Source: Ficedula albicollis (lineage: Eukaryota > Chordata > Aves > Passeriformes > Muscicapidae). Taken from it: a DNA stretch of 64,000 nt. Every line of letters begins with the position of its first letter. The first letter of the stretch is position 1. Position numbers and translations under genes: made by a program. The stretch lies in the NCBI RefSeq assembly GCF_000247815.1, contig NC_021675.1, positions 62,302,462-62,366,461 on the forward strand, written 5' to 3'. Below the pieces are notes generated by a model. The model worked only from the letters and a program-made list of their open reading frames with translations. It made no database searches and had not been told where the DNA came from. Shown here in pieces: positions 13,116-23,815 of this stretch.

Positions 13116-14429
13116 GAGGAAAATTCTAACCAGAGAGGAGACCAGAGCCTGCCTGACAAACATCTCTATCAGAAAAGGTGTTACCCTTCTGCCACATCAC
13201 CCTGCAAATGGAAGCTTGTGTGTCAAAATAGGATGTAAGTGGGGTGTGTAAGCCAAAACCTGATTGACAACAGCTGCTGCTCAGGGGGTTTTGGTGGAAA
13301 ATATTTGGTATAGCCTTACAGAGCCCAAATGTGTCCTGTCTTTTACCTCCTCTCTTCCCAGCAGCCTTTCACAACTGCTCAATATCTTGATATGTCTCAA
13401 AACAACCACTTTTCTTTAGGGTCCCTCTACAGCCCATGGTGGTACCTTAAAATTAATGGAAATAAGTATTTTAATATTTTCATATTTTTCAAGTGGGTTT
13501 CAGCTGTAAAATAGAAATATTTTCAAAATGCTAATAAAAATCCAATACTTTCAAAACTTTTTAGATGTTTATCTATAAAAATTCACAAAATGGGTCTCCT
13601 CCCACAGCCACTTTTGATTTCAACTGATTATTGCCAGAAAAATGAGTGTAAATGTCCTGATTAAGTCTTGTTATAAAATGTCAGGCAAGTAATGTCTGCA
13701 GGAATGAGAAGCAATTAAATGTTCAAGTAAAACAATCAAATGTAGGAAACTGTGCTGTGGAAGTCAAAAGTCATAAGGCCAGTAGAGAAAACTTGGAAAT
13801 AGAACATAGGTGACTAGAAAAAAAGCTTTGAAATGAGACTTTAGTGAACTCATCAGTGTGAAGAAGTGATTAGTCTCCTTCGTGAAAAGAGTAAATGAAG
13901 GAGAAAATAGAATGTAACTAAAATTGTCAGAATGAGGATCCAAGAGATGTGAAGCTGACAAGGTGTAGGAAAGAGATTCAGAGAAAACTGCAATTAGGAA
14001 AAATCAAATGTACCAAGGTAAGGCATCTTGGTCATATTTCTTTGTAAGAATGACAAAGTTCACTGTTACTGCCTTAAAGATAGAAGACAGCTGCAGTTCA
14101 AATGCCTCTGCTTTAAAGGCTGTTGTCATCAAACTGCCAAATGTTATTTTTAGCAAACCAATACTTTCATGTGTTTAAGGAGAAAAGAACTTCACAATTT
14201 TTAATGCATGCCAGAAGTAGCAGATAATTTATTTGTCAAAAAATTCAAATGGATGGAATTCCTTTGTGAACAGAGGTTTTCTTTCACTAAGAAGATCCCA
14301 AAATAAGGAGAGGAAGCTACCACTTCACAGCCAAAACCAACAAATTGCATGGATTTTAAAGCAGGTGCAATTCTCTGATACAAAAGGGGACTGCAATTAT
14401 TCACAGTGAGGCAATATTTTACTCTTCAG

Positions 14430-14558
14430 GAAAGGAAACCTGGATATGTAGATGAATTGCCCAATGAGCTGAGTCAAATCCAATCTGCTAAACTTTTTGC
14501 CATCAGATATGAAGCACATGAGAGAAGTAAGGAATTAAAACAAGTTCTTAAAATATTG
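14430..14558 (+). CDS. candidate internal coding exon, 43 codons, phase 0-0 (copy 1 of 3)
   Basis: I do not recognise the protein. The segment follows a good acceptor (TATTTTACTCTTCAG) and ends at a consensus donor (ATATTG then GTAAGG). It is exactly 129 bp long and open in the frame that begins GAA AGG AAA CCT. The predicted piece begins ERKPGYVDELP and continues with a hydrophilic, probably helical stretch containing SAKLFAIRYEAHERSKE, ending VLKIL. It looks more like real protein than neighbouring random frames. Being phase-symmetric, it could be duplicated without breaking a reading frame. I could not find convincing partner exons. One possible downstream acceptor is TTTAATCTCTTTGCAG at 17545-17560, just outside the duplication, followed by a short open frame and a stop. 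It could also be a chance splice-flanked frame. Confidence 0.35.
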
Positions 14559-15105
14559 GTAAGGCCAAAATTTCTGGGATGAAGATTGTTTGCTTTTTCT
14601 TTTATTTTTATGATGGTTTCTCTCTAGCTCTGTTCATTTCTGTATATATTCCATTCTTACCAAGACTTCTGAAAATGTATGAGTTCTGCAATTTGCATAA
14701 AGAAAGTGGTATATAGAAATGTCTCTTTCACTCTTTTTAATGTGACTGAAAGAGCTTTTTCCTCAGCTGCATTTCTTCTTTCCATCTTCTGTGAAGGATA
14801 AAGGATTCCCTTTGATCACTCCACATCAACCTTTTTCAACTCTGTACTCACTTTACATTCAAATACTTTGTTTTTATCTGTTGTCTCCCATAGCAACACT
14901 AGATTTCATTTCCTTAATGCTGAAATCAGTTAAAACTTTGAAGATCTGTAACTGCTGTGGTTAATGGGAAGTGCATGTCTTATCCTCTCCCTCCAGTCTG
15001 GATGTCATGCTGGATGGATAGTAAAGCTCCTTCAGTGTTAATTTTTCTGTAGTAACAATACCTGCGTGATTTATATGGTAACACCTTCCAGCAAGACAAA
15101 AAAAG

Positions 15106-15112
<7 letters not shown>

Positions 15113-15154
<42 letters not shown>
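15113..15154. repeat. A42 homopolymer, copy 2
   Basis: This run of 42 A follows T7 and has the same length as the copy 1 run, although homopolymers of this size normally drift quickly. Confidence 0.9.
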
Positions 15155-15156
<2 letters not shown>

Positions 15157-16470
15157 GAGGAAAATTCTAACCAGAGAGGAGACCAGAGCCTGCCTGACAA
15201 ACATCTCTATCAGAAAAGGTGTTACCCTTCTGCCACATCACCCTGCAAATGGAAGCTTGTGGGTCAAAATAGGATGTAAGTGGGGTGTGTAAGCCAAAAC
15301 CTGATTGACAACAGCTGCTGCTCAGGGGGTTTTGGTGGAAAATATTTGGTATAGCCTTACAGAGCCCAAATGTGTCCTGTCTTTTACCTCCTCTCTTCCC
15401 AGCAGCCTTTCACAACTGCTCAATATCTTGATATGTCTCAAAACAACCACTTTTCTTTAGGGTCCCTCTACAGCCCATGGTGGTACCTTAAAATTAATGG
15501 AAATAAGTATTTTAATATTTTCATATTTTTCAAGTGGGTTTCAGCTGTAAAATAGAAATATTTTCAAAATGCTAATAAAAATCCAATACTTTCAAAACTT
15601 TTTAGATGTTTATCTATAAAAATTCACAAAATGGGTCTCCTCCCACAGCCACTTTTGATTTCAACTGATTATTGCCAGAAAAATGAGTGTAAATGTCCTG
15701 ATTAAGTCTTGTTATAAAATGTCAGGCAAGTAATGTCTGCAGGAATGAGAAGCAATTAAATGTTCAAGTAAAACAATCAAATGTAGGAAACTGTGCTGTG
15801 GAAGTCAAAAGTCATAAGGCCAGTAGAGAAAACTTGGAAATAGAACATAGGTGACTAGAAAAAAAGCTTTGAAATGAGACTTTAGTGAACTCATCAGTGT
15901 GAAGAAGTGATTAGTCTCCTTCGTGAAAAGAGTAAATGAAGGAGAAAATAGAATGTAACTAAAATTGTCAGAATGAGGATCCAAGAGATGTGAAGCTGAC
16001 AAGGTGTAGGAAAGAGATTCAGAGAAAACTGCAATTAGGAAAAATCAAATGTACCAGAGTAAGGCATCTTGGTCATATTTCTTTGTAAGAATGACAAAGT
16101 TCACTGTTACTGCCTTAAAGATAGAAGACAGCTGCAGTTCAAATGCCTCTGCTTTAAAGGCTGTTGTCATCAAACTGCCAAATGTTATTTTTAGCAAACC
16201 AATACTTTCATGTGTTTAAGGAGAAAAGAACTTCACAATTTTTAATGCATGCCAGAAGTAGCAGATAATTTATTTGTCAAAAAATTCAAATGGATGGAAT
16301 TCCTTTGTGAACAGAGGTTTTCTTTCACTAAGAAGATCCCAAAATAAGGAGAGGAAGCTACCACTTCACAGCCAAAACCAACAAATTGCATGGATTTTAA
16401 AGCAGGTGCAATTCTCTGATACAAAAGGGGACTGCAATTATTCACAGTGAGGCAATATTTTACTCTTCAG

Positions 16471-16599
16471 GAAAGGAAACCTGGATATGTAGATGAATTG
16501 CCCAATGAGCTGAGTCAAATCCAATCTGCTAAACTTTTTGCCATCAGATATGAAGCACATGAGAGAAGTAAGGAATTAAAACAAGTTCTTAAAATATTG
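16471..16599 (+). CDS. candidate internal coding exon, copy 2 of 3
   Basis: This is the same 129 bp frame as at 14430-14558, with the same acceptor and donor. Downstream, the donor region is itself duplicated in the 60 bp repeat: a second AAAATATTG-GTAAGG lies at 16651-16665, so two identical donor sequences stand 60 bp apart. The protein family is not recognised. Confidence 0.3.
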
Positions 16600-16702
16600 G
16601 TAAGGCCAAAATTTCTGGGAAGAAGATTCTTTGCTTTTTCTTTGGTGCTTAAAATATTGGTAAGGCCAAAATTTCTGGGATGAAGATTGTTTGCTTTTTC
16701 TT
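16588..16702. repeat. 60 bp direct duplication at the internal junction
   Basis: CTTAAAATATTGGTAAGGCC starts at 16588 and at 16648. The first unit reads GGGAAGAAGATTCTTTGC and the second GGGATGAAGATTGTTTGC. The second version matches copy 1 of the large duplication (14577-14592) better than it matches the rest of copy 2. Confidence 0.9.
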
Positions 16703-16869
16703 TTTGTGAACAGAGGTTTTCTTTCACTAAGAAGATCCCAAAATAAGGAGAGGAAGCTACCACTTCACAGCCAAAACCAACAAATTGCATGGATTTTAAA
16801 GCAGGTGCAATTCTCTGATACAAAAGGGGACTGCAATTATTCACAGTGAGGCAATATTTTACTCTTCAG

Positions 16870-16998
16870 GAAAGGAAACCTGGATATGTAGATGAATTGC
16901 CCAATGAGCTGAGTCAAATCCAATCTGCTAAACTTTTTGCCATCAGATATGAAGCACATGAGAGAAGTAAGGAATTAAAACAAGTTCTTAAAATATTG
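16870..16998 (+). CDS. candidate internal coding exon, copy 3 of 3
   Basis: This is the third copy of the 129 bp phase 0-0 frame, with acceptor TTTACTCTTCAG and donor GTAAGG intact. If all three copies were spliced, the product would carry three head-to-tail 43-residue repeats. The protein family is not recognised. Confidence 0.3.
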
Positions 16999-19735
16999 GT
17001 AAGGCCAAAATTTCTGGGAAGAAGATTCTTTGCTTTTTCTTTGATTTTTATGATGGTTTCTCTCTAGCTCTGTTCATTTGTGTATATATTCCATTCTTAC
17101 CAAGACTTCTGAAAATGTATGAGTTCTGCAATTTGCATAAAGAAAGTGGTATATAGAAATGTCTCTTTCACTCTTTTTAATGTGACTGAAAGAGCTTTTT
17201 CCTCAGCTGCATTTCTTCTTTCCATCTTCTGTGAAGGATAAAGGATTCCCTTTGATCACTCCACATCAACCTTTTTCAACTCTGTACTCACTTTACATTC
17301 AAATACTTTGTTTTTATCTGTTGTCTCCCATAGCAACACTAGATTTCATTTCCTTAATGCTGAAATCAGTTAAAACTTTGAAGATCTGTAACTGCTGTGG
17401 TTAATGGGAAGTGCATGTCTTATCCTCTCCCTCCAGTCTGGATGTCATGCTGGATGGATAGTAAAGCTCCTTCAGTGTTAATTTTTCTGTAGTAACAATA
17501 CCTGCGTGATTTATATGGTAACACCTTCCAGCAAGACAACTGACTTTAATCTCTTTGCAGTATGTGGCACAGAAAAATAAGTAACTTCCCACTTGACTGT
17601 CGTACTAGTGAAATACATGGAAATGTTCTTCCTTTAATGAGTATTTTACAAGAAAACCTGCTGCCTACGCTTGGTGAGGCCAGGGAACAGAAAGATGTGA
17701 ACAGGGGAGGTGACCTGGGTGGGCAGTGACATTCACACCCTGCTGCTCCTCAATTCCCTCCTCAGCTAATCTGCTGCCAGTTGAGTGGTTCCTCTCGTGA
17801 GCACTGTGGGTGTTTTCCAGCACAGAGGGGAACAGGCTGGGTGATGAGGGGGTCAGCACAGTTCAATGCACTGATCACTCTGTGCAGGTGTGAGGCAGGG
17901 ACTCCTGCTCTGAGTACCAGCTCTGACACTCCCCCTGCTCAGGGAGCAAGTCCAGCACTGCCACAGCACTGCAGCCTCCCTGCTACACAGCTCCAGTGTG
18001 CTCCAGGAATCAGAGGGAGAATGGGCTGTCCAGGCTGCCCTGAGCACATAATGGAGCACAGCTATGGATGGCAGAGGGCAGGTCCCACTCCTTTGGCTCC
18101 CCACGATGCAGCCTGTGTACTGTGTCTGAGCTGATCTCTAGAACAAAAAAACTTTCTTTCCCCATCTTCAGTAGTCTGTTAGCAGTTTCCCCACCTTCTG
18201 TAGTTTACTACAGTCTACTGTCTGTAGCCAGTTCCCTGGCTGCAGTGAGATTTCCCAGCAGGAGAGGTGTGAGCAGAAAAAGGTGGGAAAGAGTCTATAA
18301 AGCCCAGTGTTTTCTTCTCTTTACTGTTAATTTTCAAAGCAGAGCTACACTTTTCTGAGAGAAAAATCCTACAGACACCTGAGACAGTGTCTGTAGACTC
18401 AAAAACATATCATCTATTCACTACAGATACTTTGCTGTTCTTCACCCCATATAGAAAGCCCAGTTATGTTCTGTGACATTGCCCAGGAGATCATGCTTAA
18501 TTTACCACAATTTCAATTTATTTTGAGACAGTGCAGTTTGTCAAAACCTACTGTTGTCAAGAAAGAGCAATCAGAGTTTTTTCAATCTGTCTGGGTTTTT
18601 CTTCCTTTACTTTATTAAATGTTTTTTGTGCTGATATAAAAGATACCTGGAGAAAAAAAAAAGCACATGGTTCTGTTGGACTAAAGACACTATGACAGGA
18701 GAGACTTTTTTAATCCTTTCACTGAAGCTGTGTTCCTGTTACAGTCCTGTTATGTGTCCATGCTTTGCTTTAAGATGCTTTTTTTATTTTACAAGCAAAC
18801 AGAAGTGAGCTGTAAACTTCTAAAAACACAGGCAAGACCTTGCTCATGAGGATGGCAGTGATTTCCCACTTCATGTTCTGTACCAAACATAAATCAACAA
18901 CTAATCATCATAGCAGTCTGCATGGTGTTTAGGTATTGCTGTTAGCTCTAATCTTGCAGTAAGCTGGAAAGCATGGCAGGTGCTAAGTAACTTCTCAATG
19001 TGATTGTCAGGGCATGGACATTTGTCAGTTCTGAAGAGAAATACATAGAAAGAGAGAAAAAATAGTTGGTGCTAGGACCACTTGAAAAGTACTCACCTTT
19101 CTAAATAACACTGGACTGTGTGTGAAGACATAAAAATGTGAAGGTTAGACTAATTTTTTACACAAAAATGTTGAAATGAAAATAAAACCTTGCAGCAAAG
19201 CTGCATTCTGTCTGAATAATCTCCAGTTTTTTGTGACACCAAAGAAAGCGCTCAGCTGGCACCATCTGCCCCACCTCTTTCACCAAGTTTTATTGAAATA
19301 GAGCCAAAGACTGCCTATTACCCTTGTTGAAGAGTGAGAAGAGCCAGGAAGTCATAAAGGGCATCATTTGGATGTGATGTGGTGCATATTCTCATCCATT
19401 GCTCTGCCCTATCAAATCCATCTCTCGCCCCAGGGCCCCTGGTTCATCAGCTCTGAGGATTCTGATCTTCCCTGGCTCTCCAAACAGCTGCTCACCCACT
19501 GACTGCAGGTGCTTCTTCAAGAGTTTGTTTTCCAGCCTTACTCAAAGATGGGACTGATTGAGGCTTTCCCAGCTGTACAGCCCAACTCACTGCCACACTT
19601 CTCATGTGGTAGAGTTCAGGGGTCTGAAGGATGTGCCCTGGCAAGCACACAGCCCTTGGCAGTGTTTCATTATTAAACTACTTCAGTGCAACAAAAACAA
19701 GCAATAAAGTCTTGTAACTTAATCAGCTTCTTATG

Positions 19736-19757
19736 CGAACACTGTAGCAAGTGTTCG
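19736..19757. other. 8 bp perfect inverted repeat with 6 bp loop
   Basis: CGAACACT and AGTGTTCG flank GTAGCA. It lies in a stretch with more CpG dinucleotides than its surroundings. The half-sites resemble the TGTTC element of steroid-receptor sites, but the spacing is not the usual 3 bp. Confidence 0.5.
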
Positions 19758-22700
19758 TCAGTGAGGAATCATCTCCCTGCACATGCCACCACTCACTTGC
19801 CCTAGCGATGAATTCTTTAAGGGCGAAGTGTAAGCACTTCAGGGATGCAATTTTTAAGAAGTTTTAAGCCAGGCAAATTGACCCACGGAGTTGAGTCAAC
19901 CCAAGGCACAGAGCTGTAAAGTCAGATATAACCCAAGCTGCACATGCTCCTCAACAGATCGCCACAGGTGTCTCGTGCATGCCTTTGTCAGCCCTTAGAG
20001 AGCTCCAGCTACCCTCCCCTTTAATGCAGAGTCTGAGTGCTTATGGAGCACACTCTCAAGCCCCCCATGCCATTGCATAATTAAAACAATTCCATTTCTT
20101 AATTTTTAGGCTTTCATACTATTACTTTACCCTACAATGAGACTCCTGGATCAGCGAACTCTTAAGAGCCCATTAGTATCATTACAGCACATTCCTGAAG
20201 AGAGGAAAAGAGAAAACATGTTTTAAAAAGTATAAAGAAGAAGGAAGATGTACTATTTCAGTACTTTCAAGAGCCCTTTCCCTAGGATTATTTTACTCAC
20301 TGATTTTGCAGCTCTCACTACATGTGCCCTTGCTCTGGCAAGTCTTCCCCACATGCAGTGTAGAGGAGTTGCTCTTAATGTGCATCAGAGCTCAAAAAAA
20401 AGCTGTTTTGTCACTGCCAACTGCTGGGTCTGTGTTAGTATCTCACTGCTCCCCTGTCTCACTGCTGAGGAGATGACAAGGTCTCACAGTGCTAAAACAC
20501 AGAAAGCATTCCTCCACCATGATATTCCCAAATAATGGAAGTTTGTGCCTGATGGGGAGCAGTTCATTGCAGTTCTGTTAATGAAAGGAAAGCTTAATTT
20601 CAATTTTTAAATTTCATTTCCGTAATGGAGAATCTTGCAAGCCGTAGGGAGTGGTTTTGATTTTTCAGAAGGGGCATCAGATACCCAGAGTTTATGCTTT
20701 GGGATTATGTTGTGGTACTATGCTTTGTATTATGATATTAAGTTTTCTCACCTGTTTTAATGGGCAGTGCTGGCCATTGGTCCTGAAAAGTGCTTGGAAA
20801 ATTATTGCACTTCTAAAAAAAAAGAAAGAAAGAAATTGCTGTTGCAATCCATTATCCTCATGCAGAGTTTGTCATAAAAAAATATTTTCTCAGAAAGTGC
20901 TGTGCATGTTTGGCAGATTTATATGCATTTATGTTGACAGATTTCTTAAAATTCCCATGGAAAGAAAACATCATTTAAAGCTATAGTTTAAGAGTTTGCA
21001 TCTCTCAAAGGTTGCCTGACACTAAGAGGTTACCATGTTCATTAAGACAAAATTTCAAAGGGTGAAAGCAATGACTGTAATCTAACCAAACACCCAACTT
21101 AAAACATCAATTCATCCACCTTTCACCTGAATTTTGTTTTCTAGGCTATTTCATCTGCAACTGCAATGACATAAATAAATAACCTGAGAGAACTCAAGGC
21201 TTATTTAGCAGTATATTTCTAAGTAAACAACCTGCTGAGTAGAAAGCACAGCTCCAGCACTGTGCCACAGTAGATGGTGGTGAGGTCTCTGCAGTGTGTC
21301 TGTAGCACTGCAGGTCCTCAGCATATTTAACTGCAATTATTTAGGGGTGGTCTGGTGAACCCAGTGCAAGTGGGACCCCAGCAGGTTCCCAGCTGAGGCT
21401 GGGGCTTCCCTGCAGCCATTTACCAGTGGGATGGTTTCCATCATGCTGTTGAACACTTCAGTCATGTCCACATCGAGTGTGGGCTGCAGCCTGGCAGCTC
21501 CCTGGAGGCAGCTGAACCAGCTCCCTGTCACCCACGAGAAAAGCCCTGGCAAGACTTTGTATTTGCACCTCACAATGCACAAAGCTTCCTTCAGATAATG
21601 GGAACAATCTTGCATAAGAAAAACTTAATTCGATAAGGAAAAGATTACTGTGCATCTCAGAGCTGGATATTCCAGTTCCAGGTGAGCAGTTTCTACTTCT
21701 CTGTTTCTGCACATGCCTACTCTCCAAATCTGAAAGCCCTCCTGTTATCTTATTTTCTTCTTCAAGAATTTTACAGTTTACAAAAATTTTGTGAACCAAA
21801 TTGTTCCTGCTATTTTTTTTCTAAATTTCCTTTTTAATTATCAAGTAGTAATGTGAAGACATGGATAAATAAAAGGAACAAACCTTTTTTCTATCTATTT
21901 TTTTGCCATACAGCTATACTAGAAAAGAAGGAATTATACAGCAATAGTTGTTTTCTCCAAAGGAAACGTGAGTTGTGGTCACTGAAAGGTTTCTTTCTGT
22001 ATTAGAAAACTGCAGTGGTCTAAGCCAAATGCTGAGCAGTACAAGTCTTATCAATAGGAACCAAAGAGATAACATTTATCCCAGTAAGACTGATGATTAT
22101 CTGCACATGTAATCCAGATATTTCAGCATGACAAGGTTTGGTCACCTGTTTTGTCTCTGTCCACAAGTAAGCACATACACCTGCTGGTTGTCTGAGAAAG
22201 GAGAGGGCTGGGGCCAAGCCCTTGAGATAACCCATTTATTCAGATCCCCAAATACAGATTCAGCTGCCTTAAAATATTCTTCTAAATTTGGAAGCCGTGT
22301 CCCAGATGTCTGGGCTGATACAGAACTGTATGGAAATAATTTCTCCCTCAGCCCACCTCAAGAAAGGAATATCAGTCCCACTTTACACTTAGATTTTGTC
22401 TTTCCCTCAAGTATGATGTACTTCTACAAGTTAATGTCTTTATTTACATCTGGGACACTGTCTCCACCTCCTTTTCTTCCCTGCTCAAAAATTTCCCCTG
22501 AAGCTGACACACCACCTGCAGAAAGATCTCTGAATTCTATTCATTATCTCGATTAGAATTTTGCATTTTTAAGTCTTTGATTCAGGTGTTCTCTTCAGTG
22601 AACTCTCTTTCTTTTTTCATCCACATTATGTCCCAGTTAATTTTCCCCTTTCTGTTTCACTTCCTGCATTTCCACATTTCAATATTTCTTTATTTCAGCT

Positions 22701-23176
22701 CATTGTTCTCTGCTTGTCAGCAAGGCTTCTGTTTTTTCACACATGGAGGCACACTAAAGGCAGTCTGATTCAAAATGTCACCTATAGTCTTGTTTTTTAT
22801 TCCAAGAATTTTATGAATTCTTACAACATTTGGAAAGCCATGTTCTGCAGTTTGGTAACATAAATCCAATATTCCTTACAGTAGTAATTCCAGATTACAA
22901 TGGTATATACATAAAAACCAAAAATAAACCAAACCAAAATTTTGAACTAAAAATATATTTTCTAGTGTGACAGTCTTGTTACCTCTGAAAAAAATCAAAA
23001 ACAAAAAAAAAGAGTGTAGATTAACGCTCTTCCTTGTTTATGATAGGGAAAACATATGCAAGAAGTTCTAATAAGATAATGTAGGGATGTATCAGTATTT
23101 TTATTTTTATAGTAATGCCCAAGAAGTCCAGAAAAAATCGTGAATCTTTTTTTGCCAAGAACACTAACAGCTACAC

Positions 23177-23815
23177 ATGGAGAAGAAGAGGTTGTTTCTA
23201 ACCACAACACGATTAGCTAAAAAAGGCAAGTTGAAAAAGAAATGTAAAAGGAGCTGCTCAGGAAGCCAAGCAGATTCCTTGAGTAGAATGTGTTCTCTGA
23301 AAAGCCCATTCCTCAGCTTTGCCAACTCAGATCTCACTTACACAAAGTCTAATTTAAGCTTCAAACCCTATACACCAGAGGGAGTTTTTACTGTTTTCTC
23401 TCTTTTTCTGCCACGCTTTAGTGTCTGCTTCTCTTTGAAACTGAAACTCTTGCTGAGTAACTGCAGGAGCCATCAGGCCTGTTGCAATTTTAGTATCCGG
23501 AAAAGTAAGTTAGGGAAAAAAATATCAGCCACCTTTAAAATGAATATCGTTCTGCATATTGATAGTCAGAGGGAAAAAAAAGAAAAAAGGTGGAAGAAAA
23601 AGGTTGGGAGGAGGAAAAATATTCAAAATCCTTCTCTTCCTTGGGTTCCCATACTGGGATTAATCCAAAGGAATGTTCTAACTCAATCTCATCAAATTAA
23701 AGAAGACAGGAATAGATACATCATACAGAGCAGTCCCTGTTTCCAAAAGGGCTGCTTGGTGAGGGTGTGCAGGGGATGCATTGACAAGCAGGAATTCTAT
23801 TCTCAAACCATGTGA
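23177..23815 (+). other. longest non-repetitive open frame (212 codons), probably chance
   Basis: The frame starts at an ATG and runs 212 codons. The predicted product is rich in lysine and serine, begins MEKKRLFLTTTRLAKKGK, and has two lysine-rich clusters with a hydrophobic middle. I recognise no domain, signal peptide or family. The codons encode many homopolymeric AAA runs reflecting base composition. There is no promoter or polyadenylation context. I list it only because of its length. Confidence 0.12.

Larger units (their letters stand above)
13057..15097. repeat. 2.04 kb direct duplication, copy 1
   Basis: The block starts at an A6-G-T7-A42 motif and ends at CTTCCAGCAAGAC. It is repeated directly afterwards at a constant offset of 2041 bp. 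By eye only a handful of substitutions separate the copies over 2 kb (for example GTGTGTCAA/GTGGGTCAA and ACCAAGG/ACCAGAG). The block holds one exon candidate at 14430-14558. A second, weaker one begins at 13362 after a long pyrimidine tract ending TCTTCCCAG. Confidence 0.95.
16304..17044. repeat. 399 bp period internal duplication within copy 2
   Basis: TTTGTGAACAGAGG occurs at 16304 and 16703. About 340 bp after each start is the same sequence. The remaining 55 bp of the period is an extra partial copy of a 60 bp unit at the junction. The shared TTTGTGAAC next to T-rich sequence at both breakpoints is compatible with a microhomology junction. Confidence 0.9.
15098..17537. repeat. 2.04 kb direct duplication, copy 2, enlarged by 399 bp
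   Basis: Copy 2 follows copy 1 without a gap and ends at the same CCAGCAAGAC motif, after which unique sequence resumes (AACTGACTTTAATC). It is 399 bp longer than copy 1 because it contains an internal duplication at 16304-17044. Outside that insertion the alignment is almost identical. Confidence 0.95.

Noticed and set aside
16515..16844. 109-codon minus-strand frame with a repeated 20-residue segment
   Set aside because: It is the reverse strand of the exon-containing internal duplication and repeats only because the 60 bp unit is duplicated in frame.
17545..17590. Terminal exon after TTTAATCTCTTTGCAG reading YVAQKNK then stop
   Set aside because: The acceptor is good, but seven codons are too few to support a call on their own. 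It is mentioned only as a possible partner of the 129 bp exon candidate.
18160..18310. Promoter or LTR with CTATAAAGCC
   Set aside because: A TATA-like string alone is expected by chance. No matching second LTR, initiator or downstream gene was seen.
20650..20990. 111-codon open frame with hydrophobic N-terminal half as a membrane protein
   Set aside because: It includes a low-complexity AAAG run, lacks any recognised motif and has no expression context.
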